From NCBI RefSeq assembly GCF_002899715.1, contig NZ_PPEK01000020.1, forward strand, positions 1-36,062: a DNA stretch of 36,062 bases. Reading direction: 5' to 3'. Below the pieces are notes generated by a model. The model saw only the letters and a program-made list of their open reading frames with translations, made no database searches and had not been told where the DNA came from. The translations under genes were made by a program, and so were the position numbers. The DNA comes from Enteroscipio rubneri (GTDB taxonomy: Bacteria; Actinomycetota; Coriobacteriia; Coriobacteriales; Eggerthellaceae). Positions 1 to 8,017 of this stretch are shown piece by piece; within the stretch, counting starts at the first letter, position 1; each line of letters begins with the position of its first letter.

Positions 1-1723
1 AGATGTGTATATGAGCCAGCCGCCCGCCCTCGAAGCGACGCCGGTTAGCGGCTCTGATCCAGCTTGCATACGGCTCACGCACCTCGTCGCCCGAAAAGCC
101 TGTCCCCAAAATCGCGTCGACAACCGCGGCGGCGCCGTCTACGGCGTCGATGAGCACATCGGCGTCGGGCGCGATGAGCACCGTGAGCGGCAGCTTGCGC
201 GCCGATATCTCGGAGAACGTCTCGATTGCCGTCTGGCGGGCCGGTTCCGCACGGATTCTTTCGGCAAGCTCAGCTGCCACGAGGGTCGTTGGATACCCAG
301 CTTCCGCAAGGATGCGGGCACATACCCACCCGTCGCCTCCGTTGTTGCCCGAGCCTGCCAGCACCACGACGGGAGCTGGATCGGGCACGTGCGCACGTAC
401 CGTGTCGGCAACGGCGCATCCGGCACGCTCCATGAGCTCGGAAAGTGGTGTGCCATCCTGCGCGATACGCCGCTCGAGCTCCCCGATCTCGGGTACGTCG
501 AGCACCTGGCGCCTCTCGCGTTCGCGCTCAACCCCCGCGACTGTCATAACCCGCGTGTTGGACAGCAAGCCGTTGAGCATGACGAACGGACGTTTCTTCA
601 CGGCTGCCCGCATGGCCCGCACGATGAGCGATGCGCCCCAGATGGACATGAACGCGATCCAGACCCAAACGACGACCGCTCGATGCTCTACGGCGAACGC
701 TGCGACGGCGTTCATCTCGCCGGCCTTCGACGGATCGAGATCCAATACGCCGAACAGCAGCGCGAAGGGAACCGTGGCGAACAGATAGAGCAGGCCGTAG
801 CGCGCGAGGATCTGGTACCAACGGGCGCAGGAGGCGTCGGAGCGCACGATGCGCAATTTCAATAGCCGCTGGCCGAGCGTTTGGCCGTGCGAGCATGCGG
901 GCACGGCAACGAAGAAAGTTACGAGTGTTATGAGCTCCAGAGCCTGCACGGCGAACCCCCACGATCCGCCCGCTGCTTCGAGCGTCTCGCGCGCCCCAGC
1001 CGAAGCGACGATCGATGCGAGTGCACCCGCCGCCGCTTGGGCCAAGATCAAGTCGATGCCGAACGACAGCGCTCGCTGGGTGACGCTCGCGCGCACGCCG
1101 GCCTCGCGCGCCTCCTCGTCTACGAGGCGCATGTCGGGCAGCACGCGCATGGCGGGTCCGACCATCCAGAAGCCGATCATCGCGCCGAACGTGTTCAAAA
1201 TCAAGTCATCTACGTCGAACAACCGGTACGGATGAGCATAGACTCCCCAAAGACCCGTGAGCTGCGTGAGCTCGAACGACAGCGTGACCAGAAAGCCGAT
1301 AAAAAGCGTCTGCCACCAGGTGCGTCGGAAATAATAGCGCAGATACATGCCCAAAGGCACGAGAAGAAGCACGTTGAAAAGGGCTTCGTAGACGGAGGGG
1401 TCGCGCAGCGTGGCGAGCCAGGTGGAAGGATCGCCTGCCGAAAACGGCGTCTCGGCGAGGAACTCGTGCACAAAGCTGAACGGTACGAGCTGCGGGGTTT
1501 GGGCGTACGGCACCACGGCTGCGCGGTTCTCGGGCAGGGGCAGCAGCACGAGGAAGTACGCGCACAGAAGATAGAACACGAACGAATACACGACGAGGGT
1601 GTGCAGCCACGGAACGGAACCGAATTTGCGATATTGGAAGACGAGGTAGGGAAGCGTGATGACAAAGGCGAGCAACGGGAAAGCAACTGCCGCCAAAACG
1701 ATGTTGGACACGTAGACGTTCAT
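1..1723 (-). CDS. VanZ-RDD membrane protein fused in frame to NAD(P)H-hydrate epimerase (NnrE/YjeF_N), 3' partial
   Basis: The minus-strand frame from ATG 1723 stays open to the window edge, giving at least 574 residues. Residues about 40-190 look like a VanZ domain: several hydrophobic helices and the segment YAHPYRLFDVDDLILNTFGA. Residues about 213-392 look like an RDD domain (QRALSFGIDLIL, then GQTLGQRLLKLRIV, ending LSNTRV). From about residue 407 the protein reads as NnrE: VLDVPEIGELERR, SELMERAG, then the nucleotide-binding loop AGSGNNGGDGW (456-466) and DAILGTGFSG. NnrE epimerises damaged NAD(P)H hydrates, normally as a soluble protein, so this arrangement would tether it to the membrane. 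ATG 547 lies in the same frame. GTG 505 has a GAGAGG six bases upstream and could give a free epimerase. The ATG at 1723 lacks a good ribosome site. The C-terminus, perhaps with a dehydratase domain, is outside the window. Confidence 0.8.
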   Translation of the reverse strand, partial: MNVYVSNIVLAAVAFPLLAFVITLPYLVFQYRKFGSVPWLHTLVVYSFVFYLLCAYFLVLLPLPENRAAVVPYAQTPQLVPFSFVHEFLAETPFSAGDPSTWLATLRDPSVYEALFNVLLLVPLGMYLRYYFRRTWWQTLFIGFLVTLSFELTQLTGLWGVYAHPYRLFDVDDLILNTFGAMIGFWMVGPAMRVLPDMRLVDEEAREAGVRASVTQRALSFGIDLILAQAAAGALASIVASAGARETLEAAGGSWGFAVQALELITLVTFFVAVPACSHGQTLGQRLLKLRIVRSDASCARWYQILARYGLLYLFATVPFALLFGVLDLDPSKAGEMNAVAAFAVEHRAVVVWVWIAFMSIWGASLIVRAMRAAVKKRPFVMLNGLLSNTRVMTVAGVERERERRQVLDVPEIGELERRIAQDGTPLSELMERAGCAVADTVRAHVPDPAPVVVLAGSGNNGGDGWVCARILAEAGYPTTLVAAELAERIRAEPARQTAIETFSEISARKLPLTVLIAPDADVLIDAVDGAAAVVDAILGTGFSGDEVREPYASWIRAANRRRFEGGRLAHIHI

Positions 1724-1790
1724 GAGGGGGAAGGAGGGCCTTTCTGGATGTTGGATAGATGCCGTGGGTCGCGATTCGATCGAATGGAGG

Positions 1791-2279
1791 CTAGTCGCCG
1801 TCCTCCTCGCATGCGCGGCTTTCAAGATCGAGCAGATAGGCTTTTATCTTCGAGCCGCCGGCGTAGCCGACGAGCGAGCCGTTCGCGCCGATCACGCGAT
1901 GGCAAGGAACGACGATAGGCAGCGGATTCCTATTGTTCGCTCCTCCGACGGCACGGCATGCCTTCGGATTGCCGATAGCTGCAGCGACCTCGCTGTAGGA
2001 GCGCGTCTGGCCGTAGGGTATGTCGGAGAGCGCAGCCCATACGCGCTTCTGGAACTCCGTTCCCTCAGGAGCGAGCGGCAGATCGAAAGCGCGCCGTTTA
2101 CCGGCAAGGTATTCTTGCAGCTGGTTTGCCGCGCGGTTTGTGAGCTCGGTCGCCCGCCGCTCGCCGGGGAGCGGCGGGCTGCCGAACGCGATGGCTGTGA
2201 TAGCCGAGCCGTCCGAGGCTACCGTGAGGTGCCCGAGTGGTGTCTGGTAGGGATAGTACGTCAAGCATTTCGAAGCCAT
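1791..2279 (-). CDS. ogt: Methylated-DNA--protein-cysteine S-methyltransferase
   Basis: This 162-residue protein repairs O6-alkylguanine by moving the alkyl group to its own cysteine, a suicide reaction in the cytoplasm. The active-site motif PCHRV is present (IVVPCHRVIGANGSLVGYAGG), as are the helix-turn-helix region (TRSYSEVAAAIGNPKACRAVGGANNRNP) and the N-terminal Ogt-like subdomain beginning YYPYQTPLG. The frame is open further upstream, but ATG 2279 (MASKCLTYYP) is chosen because GAAGGGG sits about six bases before it and homology begins there. A perfect TATAAT lies just upstream. The next gene on this strand, VanZ-RDD-NnrE, starts 67 bases downstream. Confidence 0.93.
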   Translation of the reverse strand: MASKCLTYYPYQTPLGHLTVASDGSAITAIAFGSPPLPGERRATELTNRAANQLQEYLAGKRRAFDLPLAPEGTEFQKRVWAALSDIPYGQTRSYSEVAAAIGNPKACRAVGGANNRNPLPIVVPCHRVIGANGSLVGYAGGSKIKAYLLDLESRACEEDGD

Positions 2280-2307
2280 GATCGCCCCTTCCGGTCGATT
2301 TCGCATC

Positions 2308-2313
2308 ATTATA
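2308..2313 (-). promoter_or_regulatory. Probable -10 box for ogt
   Basis: On the minus strand the sequence reads TATAAT, an exact sigma-70-type -10 hexamer. It would place the start site near 2301, about 20 bases before the ogt ATG and just ahead of its GAAGGGG. No good -35 is visible at 16-18 bases, so the call rests on the -10 and its position. Confidence 0.55.
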
Positions 2314-2470
2314 CTGCATGCCGTATTCCGACTCATGCATCTCGGCGTTGCGCGCATCGGGCGCCGCCCATCGCTTCTGCATGTGGTTTCTCCGCCGCCA
2401 GGCGTCGGAGAGACGCCGCGTTTGCGTCGTTGAGCTAGAATGGATGAAGCGATCAACGTGAGGAGTCCTG

Positions 2471-3187
2471 ATGTTCGAACCGGTGAAGATAGCGCCTTCC
2501 ATCCTGTCGGCCGATTTTATGGATCTCGGGCGCGATATCGCGCTCATTGAGGAGGCTGGCGCGGGGTATGTTCACGTCGACGTCATGGACGGCCATTTCG
2601 TCCCGAATCTGACGATGGGCGTGCCGGTGGTCAGACAGTTAAAAAAGGCCACATCGCTCCCGCTTGACGTGCATCTGATGATCGACAATCCCCTCGAGCA
2701 GGTGCCGTGGTTTCTCGATGCGGGCGCCGATTCCGTCACCGTCCATGTTGAGGCGCTCGACGAGGCTGGTCTGTTCCGGGCTGTTTCGGACATTCGCGGG
2801 TCGGGGGCCCGGGCCGCTGTGAGCGTGAAGCCGGCGACGCCGATCGAGGCCGTGGTGCCCGTCATCGGCGAAGTGGACATGGTGCTTGTCATGAGCGTGG
2901 AGCCGGGCTTCTCGGGCCAAAGCTTCATCGAAGGGAGCGATGCGCGCGTTGCGCGCGTCGTGGAGCTTGCACGCATGGCCGGCGCGAGTCCGCTCATCCA
3001 GGTGGACGGGGGGATCGGCGTTGCAACGGCGCCGTGCGTGGCCGCTGCTGGGGCCGATGTGCTCGTGTGCGGCAATGCGGTGTTCGCGGCGAAGGATCCT
3101 GGGGCGGCTCTCGAAGCCGTACGCACGGCTGCCGAGGAGGCGCGTGCGGCCGCCCTCGGGCTATCCGACATACTGGACGAGGTTTGA
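2471..3187 (+). CDS. rpe: Ribulose-phosphate 3-epimerase
   Basis: This 238-residue enzyme interconverts ribulose-5-phosphate and xylulose-5-phosphate in the non-oxidative pentose phosphate pathway. The TIM-barrel signatures are clear: KIAPSILSADFMDLG at the N-terminus, HVDVMDGHFVPNLTMG with metal-binding His and the catalytic Asp, LDVHLMI, MSVEPGFSGQSFI and the phosphate-binding VDGGI plus LVCGNAVF. The length is slightly above the usual 215-230 because of a short C-terminal tail. The ATG follows GTGAGGAG by a suitable distance. The cysteine desulfurase gene begins four bases after the stop, so the two are probably co-transcribed. Confidence 0.96.
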   Translation: MFEPVKIAPSILSADFMDLGRDIALIEEAGAGYVHVDVMDGHFVPNLTMGVPVVRQLKKATSLPLDVHLMIDNPLEQVPWFLDAGADSVTVHVEALDEAGLFRAVSDIRGSGARAAVSVKPATPIEAVVPVIGEVDMVLVMSVEPGFSGQSFIEGSDARVARVVELARMAGASPLIQVDGGIGVATAPCVAAAGADVLVCGNAVFAAKDPGAALEAVRTAAEEARAAALGLSDILDEV

Positions 3188-3190
3188 GCA

Positions 3191-4390
3191 ATGCCTGTGC
3201 CTTCGGATTACGTGTATCTCGACTACGCTGCCACGGCGTTGCCGCGCGCCTGTGCCTTGGAGGCCATGGCTCCATTTTTTGCTCCCGGATTCCTCGGCCT
3301 GATGCACGGGGCGAACGCGAACTCGCTGCATACGCCCGGTCGTACCGCCTTCGCCGCGCTCGAAGACGCCCGCGCTTCCATTGCGCGAGATCTGGGCGCA
3401 CGTCGTCCCGGCGAGATCATCTTCACCTCGGGGGCGACCGAAGCCGACAACATGGCCGTGCTCGGTATTGCCCGCGCTGCAGCCGAAGAGCGTCGCCGGC
3501 ACGGCCGCACGGCGTCGCCGCACGTTATCGTATCGGCTATCGAGCACGAAGCCGTCCTGGCGCCGGCGCGGCTTCTTGAGGCGGAAGGCTTCCGCGTCAC
3601 GCGTCTCAAGCCGAACCGCCAGGGGTTCATCGAGGTCCACGCCCTCGAGGAGAGCCTCGATGAGGACACGGTGCTTGTGAGCGTGCAGGCCGCTAACAGC
3701 GAGGTCGGTAGTGTCCAGCCCGTGGCGGCACTCGCGCACGCGGTCCACGCGGCAGGTGCGCTTATGCACACCGACGCCGTGCAGGCGCTCGGTAAGGCAC
3801 ACATCGATCTCGGTGCCCTCGGCGTGGACGCGGCGTCGTTCTCGGCACACAAGATCGGAGGCCCGAAGGGAGTCGGGGTCCTTTTTCTTAAGGCTCGCAC
3901 GCCGTTCGCTGCGCAGATGCTCGGCGGGGGGCAGGAATCGGGACGGCGCAGCGGCACGCAGAACGTGGTCGGCGCCGTGGGGTTCGCGGCCGCCTGCCGC
4001 GAGGCTGCGGAGGAACAGGAGGCCGAGGCTGCCCGTCTACGCGGCCTGCGCGATCGGCTCTATGGGTCGCTGACCGGCTTCGGACCGGTCGAGGCGACGG
4101 TCGATGTGGCGGAAGGCAGCGAGGACTTCCTTCCCAATATCGTCAACGTTTTGGTGGACGGTCTGGAGAGCGAGACACTCGTTCTCCGCTACGACCGCCA
4201 AGGCTTTGGCGTGTCGGGAGGATCGGCCTGCTCGTCTCGTTCGCTCGAGCCGAGTCACGTGCTGCGCGCGATCGGCATTGACGCCGATCGCGCGCTAGGG
4301 GCTCTGCGTATCTCGATGGGACGCGACACCCGGCAAAGCGATGTGGACGCGTTCATCAACGCGACAGCGACGGTGCTGGACTGGAACTGA
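3191..4390 (+). CDS. Cysteine desulfurase (NifS/IscS family)
   Basis: This 399-residue PLP enzyme takes sulfur from cysteine, forming a persulfide for Fe-S clusters or thiolated tRNA. Visible hallmarks are YLDYAATALPR at the N-terminus, TSGATEADNMAV, AIEHEAV with the PLP-stacking His, HTDAVQALGK, the PLP lysine in SFSAHKIGGPKGVG, GGGQESGRRSGTQN, and the persulfide cysteine in SGGSACSSRSLEPSHVL. The active-site loop is the shorter IscS/NifS kind. GAGG lies nine bases before the ATG. No scaffold (iscU/sufU) or tRNA thiolase (mnmA) gene is adjacent, so the sulfur acceptor cannot be told from context. Confidence 0.95.
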   Translation: MPVPSDYVYLDYAATALPRACALEAMAPFFAPGFLGLMHGANANSLHTPGRTAFAALEDARASIARDLGARRPGEIIFTSGATEADNMAVLGIARAAAEERRRHGRTASPHVIVSAIEHEAVLAPARLLEAEGFRVTRLKPNRQGFIEVHALEESLDEDTVLVSVQAANSEVGSVQPVAALAHAVHAAGALMHTDAVQALGKAHIDLGALGVDAASFSAHKIGGPKGVGVLFLKARTPFAAQMLGGGQESGRRSGTQNVVGAVGFAAACREAAEEQEAEAARLRGLRDRLYGSLTGFGPVEATVDVAEGSEDFLPNIVNVLVDGLESETLVLRYDRQGFGVSGGSACSSRSLEPSHVLRAIGIDADRALGALRISMGRDTRQSDVDAFINATATVLDWN

Positions 4391-4451
4391 TAATCGGCCC
4401 GTACGCGGCGAGCAGCCGCTCGCGGGCCGCCGATGCGGAGGTATACCGAGC

Positions 4452-5264
4452 ATGGAACTGATCACCACCCATACGCATACCTGCTTCACTAATCATGGCG
4501 AAGGAACGGTGGAAGAGCTCGTCTCGGCCGCTGCGGCCGCCGGTGTGGCCACCATCGCCGTGACCGAGCATTACCCGCTGACCGATGCGTTCGATCCGCG
4601 GCACTACCTGGCCATGCCCGAGCAGCGAGTGGGTGAGTACCTGTCCGCCATCGATAAGGCGCGCGCGGCCCATCCCGAGATCGAGGTCATCGCGGGCTGC
4701 GAACTGGACTGGCTTGGCGACGACGATGACCGCGACTTGACGGCGGAAGATCTCTCGCCGTTCCAGCTTATCCTGGGCTCCGTGCATTTCGTCGACCGGT
4801 GGCCTTTCGACGACCCCGCTCAGCGCGGGCGCTGGGACGAGGTGGGTGCCGACGATATCTGGCGCCGCTACTTCGAGGTGTGGTGCGAGGCCGTGTCCTC
4901 CGACGCTCCCTTCCAGGTGATGTCGCATCCCGACCTCGCAAAGAAGTTCAACTTCTATCCCAGCTTCGATCCTCAGCCGCTCTACGACCGGGCGGCCGAA
5001 GCGTGTGCAGCGGCGGGCCGCATGGTGGAGGTGAACACGTCGGGGACCTACTATGCCTGCAAGGAGATGTTCCCCGCGCCGGCCTTGCTGGCGACGTTTC
5101 GCCGTGCAGGTGTGCCCTGCACGGTGGGTACCGACGCGCACAAGCCCGAACATGTGGCTCGCGACATCGAGCGTGCATACCGTCTTATGGCGCGAGCCGG
5201 TTATCGAACGGTAACAGTGCCGACAGCCGATGGCGACCGCCGCGAGGTTACCATCGAGCTGTAA
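4452..5264 (+). CDS. PHP-domain phosphatase, histidinol-phosphatase (HisJ/HisK) type
   Basis: This 270-residue protein has the metal-binding signatures of the PHP family: HTHT at residues 7-10, TEHYPLTD, GCELDW, GSVHFVD, VMSHPDL and a terminal GTDAHKPEHV. Family members of this size and with the TEHYPL and GSVHFV motifs are mostly histidinol-phosphate phosphatases, which carry out the penultimate step of histidine synthesis on a trinuclear metal centre. No other his gene is in the window, so the substrate is inferred from family only. The frame is open further upstream, but ATG 4452 follows GGAGG and the conserved N-terminus starts there. Confidence 0.85.
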   Translation: MELITTHTHTCFTNHGEGTVEELVSAAAAAGVATIAVTEHYPLTDAFDPRHYLAMPEQRVGEYLSAIDKARAAHPEIEVIAGCELDWLGDDDDRDLTAEDLSPFQLILGSVHFVDRWPFDDPAQRGRWDEVGADDIWRRYFEVWCEAVSSDAPFQVMSHPDLAKKFNFYPSFDPQPLYDRAAEACAAAGRMVEVNTSGTYYACKEMFPAPALLATFRRAGVPCTVGTDAHKPEHVARDIERAYRLMARAGYRTVTVPTADGDRREVTIEL

Positions 5265-5307
5265 GCTCCTTCGGCCGAGTTGGCTGAACATATGAAAGGA
5301 CATGACC

Positions 5308-6213
5308 ATGGTTGCTGCGAAGAAGAACCGGGAAGACGGTGCGGGCGCGGAGGGACTCGCGCGCCGCGCGTCGGGCCCGTTATCGAAACAGATCGTCGCG
5401 ATGACGACCGGAGCGCTCGAGCAGGCATTGCTCGCGGAGTTTCCGGCCGCCGACGCCGAGCCCTGGGATCGCACCGGGATGACGGTGGGCGATCCTGCTC
5501 GGTTGGTGAGCGGCGTGGCTGTCGCGCTCGATCCGACGGTGGAGGCCATCGAGGCGGCTGCCGAGCGAGGCGCGAACGTGCTCGTGACGCACCATCCTGC
5601 ATACCTCGCTGCTCCCGATTCCTTCATGCCGGCATCGTCGGTCGCTGTAAATCCCGGCGCGGGGGTATGGCGCGCTGTCGAGCGTGGTGTGTCGGTCATG
5701 TCGTTCCACACCGCCCTCGATGTAAGCGCGCGCGTTCAGCGCGTGCTCCCCGGCATGCTCGGCCTTGCGCTGCAGAGCGTGCTCGTGCCCATAGAAGGAT
5801 CGCATGCCAAGGGCTATGGGCAGCTGTGCGAGCCGGGAGAGGACGACGGCCTTTCGCTCGGCCAGCTGGCAGCCCGCTGCACGTCGGTGTTCGGACGCGC
5901 GCCGCGCGTGTGGGGCGATTTCTCGCGCGAGCTCGATCGCGTCGCCACGTGTACAGGCGCTGCGGGCGATGTGGCGCGCGCCGCTCTGCGGGCGCAAGCG
6001 GATTGCCTCGTGTGCGGGGAGATCAAGTATCACGACGCCCTTGAGTTCTCGCAGGCGGGTCTCGCCGTCATTGATATAGGCCATGACACGAGCGAGCTTC
6101 CTCTCGTTGCCGTGCTTGCGGCTGCCGTCCAGGCTGCCGGCATGCCCGAAGCCATGGTGTCTATCGTGGATCAAGGGGAAAACTGGGCCTATCCCGAAAC
6201 GGTACGGGTATAA
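5308..6213 (+). CDS. Nif3-like dinuclear metal centre protein
   Basis: The roughly 301-residue protein belongs to the Nif3/YbgI/YqfO family, hexameric proteins with a two-metal site and no settled function, often labelled GTP cyclohydrolase I type 2. Metal-site motifs are visible: PWDRTGMTVGDP, LVTHHPAYL, SFHTALD, GEIKYHDALE and VIDIGHDTSE. ATG 5302 and ATG 5308 are both in frame. AAGGA lies only one base before the first but seven before the second, so 5308 is preferred. An N-terminal stretch of about 30 residues precedes the fold. The gene sits next to a zinc-ribbon coiled-coil gene, a pairing common in actinobacteria and other phyla. Confidence 0.9.
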   Translation: MVAAKKNREDGAGAEGLARRASGPLSKQIVAMTTGALEQALLAEFPAADAEPWDRTGMTVGDPARLVSGVAVALDPTVEAIEAAAERGANVLVTHHPAYLAAPDSFMPASSVAVNPGAGVWRAVERGVSVMSFHTALDVSARVQRVLPGMLGLALQSVLVPIEGSHAKGYGQLCEPGEDDGLSLGQLAARCTSVFGRAPRVWGDFSRELDRVATCTGAAGDVARAALRAQADCLVCGEIKYHDALEFSQAGLAVIDIGHDTSELPLVAVLAAAVQAAGMPEAMVSIVDQGENWAYPETVRV

Positions 6214-6220
6214 TGGAGGA

Positions 6221-6240
6221 GGCGCCGCGGCCGCGGCGCC
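6221..6240. repeat. Perfect 20-bp GC-only palindrome between nif3-like and zinc-ribbon genes
   Basis: Two 10-base arms (GGCGCCGCGG and its exact complement) abut with no spacer, seven bases after the Nif3-like stop. The sequence is followed by GTTTCCTC, giving only a weak T run. As RNA it would form a strong hairpin ending just before the GAAGGAG of the next gene. It could be a partial terminator, an RNA stability element or a protein-binding site. Confidence 0.6.
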
Positions 6241-6263
6241 GTTTCCTCAGACGAAGGAGCCGC

Positions 6264-6983
6264 ATGCGCGTAGACACCGACGATCTGGCCACGCTGTTGA
6301 AGATGCAGCACATCGACCTGGACATCATGCGAGCGAGCAAAAAGCTCCAGCAGCTCCCGCAACGAACGGCCATCCTTGAAGCTCGTACGAAGAAACGGGG
6401 AATCGAAGAAAAGCGCGATCAGCTCGACGCGCTTCACGCCGAGGCCGACGCGCGACTCGCGCGCATCAGCGAAGAGGACGGCCTGCTCGTCGAGAAGCAG
6501 CGACGTGTGCAGGAGGAGATCGATGCGTCGCATGGCGGCTATCGCGACGTGGAGGCTCGGTCGAAGGAGCTCAACGGGCTCGCGAAGCGTCGCAACACCT
6601 TAGAGGGCGAACTCTCGGCCGTGAGCGATGAGCTTTCGAAAATCGAGGGCGTGCAGGTCCAGGTGGCGAAGATGATGAGCGATCTCGATAAGCAGGAGGC
6701 GCAGGCCACGGAGTCGTTCGTGCGTGAAGGCGGCGCGCTCAAGCAGGATCTTGCCCGGCTCGAGACCGAGCGCGCGCATCTGAGCGCATCGCTGCCAGAG
6801 GACCTTGCCGCTCTCTACGAGAAGACGGCAGCGCGCACGGGCGGCGTGGCCGTAGGCAGGTTGCAGGGCGGTAGCTGCGGGGTGTGCCGCATGGCCATCG
6901 AGGGCGGACGGCTCATCGATATGAAGGCGAAGGGCAACGTGGCGCCGTGTCCCCAGTGCGGGCGCCTGCTCATCATAGAGTAG
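6264..6983 (+). CDS. Coiled-coil protein with C-terminal C4 zinc ribbon
   Basis: The 239-residue protein is a long helical coiled coil from about residue 10 to 180 (Leu, Glu, Arg and Lys rich, heptad-like), followed by a zinc ribbon: CGVCRMAI then CPQCGRLL, with four cysteines. This is the zf-RING_7/CT398-like family, whose role is not established; nucleic-acid binding is often suggested. The start was set at ATG 6264, which follows GAAGGAG by five bases. An earlier in-frame ATG at 6213 overlaps the previous stop but would translate through the palindrome. Its place directly after a Nif3-like gene matches many genomes. Confidence 0.85.
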   Translation: MRVDTDDLATLLKMQHIDLDIMRASKKLQQLPQRTAILEARTKKRGIEEKRDQLDALHAEADARLARISEEDGLLVEKQRRVQEEIDASHGGYRDVEARSKELNGLAKRRNTLEGELSAVSDELSKIEGVQVQVAKMMSDLDKQEAQATESFVREGGALKQDLARLETERAHLSASLPEDLAALYEKTAARTGGVAVGRLQGGSCGVCRMAIEGGRLIDMKAKGNVAPCPQCGRLLIIE

Positions 6984-7009
6984 GCGAGGGGTTCGCGCTA
7001 TCCCCTCGC
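6984..7009 (+). terminator. Hairpin immediately after the zinc-ribbon gene
   Basis: GCGAGGGG (6984-6991) pairs perfectly with CCCCTCGC (7002-7009) across a 10-base loop, starting at the base after the stop codon. There is no T tract, so it may act as an RNA 3'-end stabiliser or a Rho-type stop rather than an intrinsic terminator. Confidence 0.4.
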
Positions 7010-7112
7010 AGGTTGCATCCTCTTCGAGATATGCACCGGTTCACGTATCCGATCTTCGCGTCGAAAGGGCGGGCTTCGGCCTGCACGCAGCAAGACGACC
7101 CTCGTCCAACGC

Positions 7113-7139
7113 AAAAAAGCCCGTGCGAACGGGCTTTTT
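7113..7139. terminator. Bidirectional intrinsic terminator between the zinc-ribbon gene and rpmB
   Basis: AAAAAAGCCCGT-GCGA-ACGGGCTTTTT forms a compact stem with a GCGA tetraloop. It is flanked by an A run on one side and a T run on the other, so it works in both directions. It lies between convergent genes: the plus-strand gene ending at 6983 and rpmB on the minus strand ending at 7183. Confidence 0.9.
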
Positions 7140-7182
7140 CAATGCGAGATACTCGACGCCGACGGATCGACCGGCGAACCTG

Positions 7183-7374
7183 CTAGGCGCGCTCCACCTT
7201 GCCGGCCTTCATGCACTTCGTGCACACGTTGGCCTTGCGGACACGACCGTTCTTGTCTTTGATCGTGACCTTCTGAATGTTGGGACGGAACCAACGATTC
7301 GTCACGCGGTGCGAGTGGCTGATGCTGCGTCCCGCGACCGGTGCCTTACCGCAAACTTCACAAACCTTCGACAT
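7183..7374 (-). CDS. rpmB: 50S ribosomal protein L28
   Basis: The 63-residue protein begins [32 protein letters not shown] and ends [13 protein letters not shown]. It is the L28 form with two Cys pairs (CEVC and CTKC) that can hold zinc. The start at 7374 is where L28 homology begins and is preceded by GGAGTGAG. The frame extends upstream to another ATG but without homology. It is transcribed divergently from the asp23-fakA group and has its own strong promoter. Confidence 0.97.
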   Translation of the reverse strand: MSKVCEVCGKAPVAGRSISHSHRVTNRWFRPNIQKVTIKDKNGRVRKANVCTKCMKAGKVERA

Positions 7375-7440
7375 CGTTCTCACTCCATTACCTTGGTTGC
7401 TGAATCGGCTGCATGCCGTTGAGGGCAAAAAAGCCTTCAT

Positions 7441-7470
7441 ACTATAGCACATATGAGAAATGGGTTACAA
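7441..7470 (-). promoter_or_regulatory. rpmB promoter, extended -10 type
   Basis: On the minus strand TTGTAA (plus 7465-7470) lies 18 bases before TATAGT (plus 7441-7446), and the -10 is preceded by TGC, giving an extended -10. The start site would be near 7434, about 60 bases before the L28 ATG. Confidence 0.7.
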
Positions 7471-7535
7471 GAATTTTTCGTGTAATATACTTTGCGCTGC
7501 GATCAGGCACGTCACCACGCCCCGATCCCTTGCGC

Positions 7536-7541
7536 TATACT
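7536..7541 (+). promoter_or_regulatory. Possible -10 box for asp23-fakA
   Basis: TATACT, five of six matches to consensus, lies 53 bases before the asp23-family ATG. A second TATACT lies at 7486-7491. Neither has a convincing -35, so which is used is not decided by the sequence. Confidence 0.35.
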
Positions 7542-7594
7542 GCGAAGGCAGGTTTCGGTCGCGCGCGGGAAGTCCGCGCCGTGAAAGGAATGCC

Positions 7595-7942
7595 ATGAAC
7601 GATACGATACCCGGCAACCTCCATGTTGCCAACGACGTGCTGGCCGACATGGTCGGCAATGCGGCGCTCGAATGCTATGGCGTCGTGGGCATGGCCGCGC
7701 CTTCGGCGGTCGACGGCATCGCCAAGATCCTGCCCGCTTCGCGTCTGAGGCGCGGCGTGGTGGTGACGTCCACCGACGCGGGCGTGCATGTGGAACTCTA
7801 CGTTGTCATCGAATACGGTACGAATATCAACACGGTCTCCCAGAACCTCATCGACCAGGTCACGTTCGCTCTCACCGAGTACGCCCGCGTTCCGCTCGAC
7901 GGCGTCGAGGTGCACGTGCAGGGCGTCAAGGTGCGCAAATAG
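7595..7942 (+). CDS. Asp23/Gls24 family envelope-stress protein
   Basis: The 115-residue protein has the Asp23 (DUF322) fold features: HVANDVLADMVGNAALECYGVVGM at the N-terminus, RGVVVTSTDAGVHVELYVVIEYG in the middle, and VSQNLIDQVTFALTEYARVPLDGVEVHVQGVKV at the end. The family corresponds to B. subtilis YloU, linked to the envelope and fatty-acid metabolism. ATG 7595 follows AAAGGA at six bases. It is followed 75 bases later by fakA, the same order as yloU-yloV in Firmicutes, which supports the call. Confidence 0.9.
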   Translation: MNDTIPGNLHVANDVLADMVGNAALECYGVVGMAAPSAVDGIAKILPASRLRRGVVVTSTDAGVHVELYVVIEYGTNINTVSQNLIDQVTFALTEYARVPLDGVEVHVQGVKVRK

Positions 7943-8017
7943 CCCCGATTCCGCATCGGCCGCATCGCCGCGCATTCGGCGCGAAGCGGCCTAACGCTTA
8001 AGGAGAAACGAACCGTC

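Noticed and set aside
5-865. Open plus-strand frame of 286 residues
   Set aside because: It lies antisense and codon-aligned to the VanZ-RDD-NnrE frame, has no recognisable domain and shows the Arg/His-rich make-up of a GC-rich shadow.
881-1918. Open plus-strand frame of 345 residues opposite the VanZ-RDD part
   Set aside because: Full of Arg, Glu and His with no domain; the minus strand gives clear membrane helices and family motifs.
4356-5711. Open minus-strand frame of 451 residues across the PHP and Nif3-like genes
   Set aside because: Crosses two real genes with strong family motifs on the plus strand and shows none itself.
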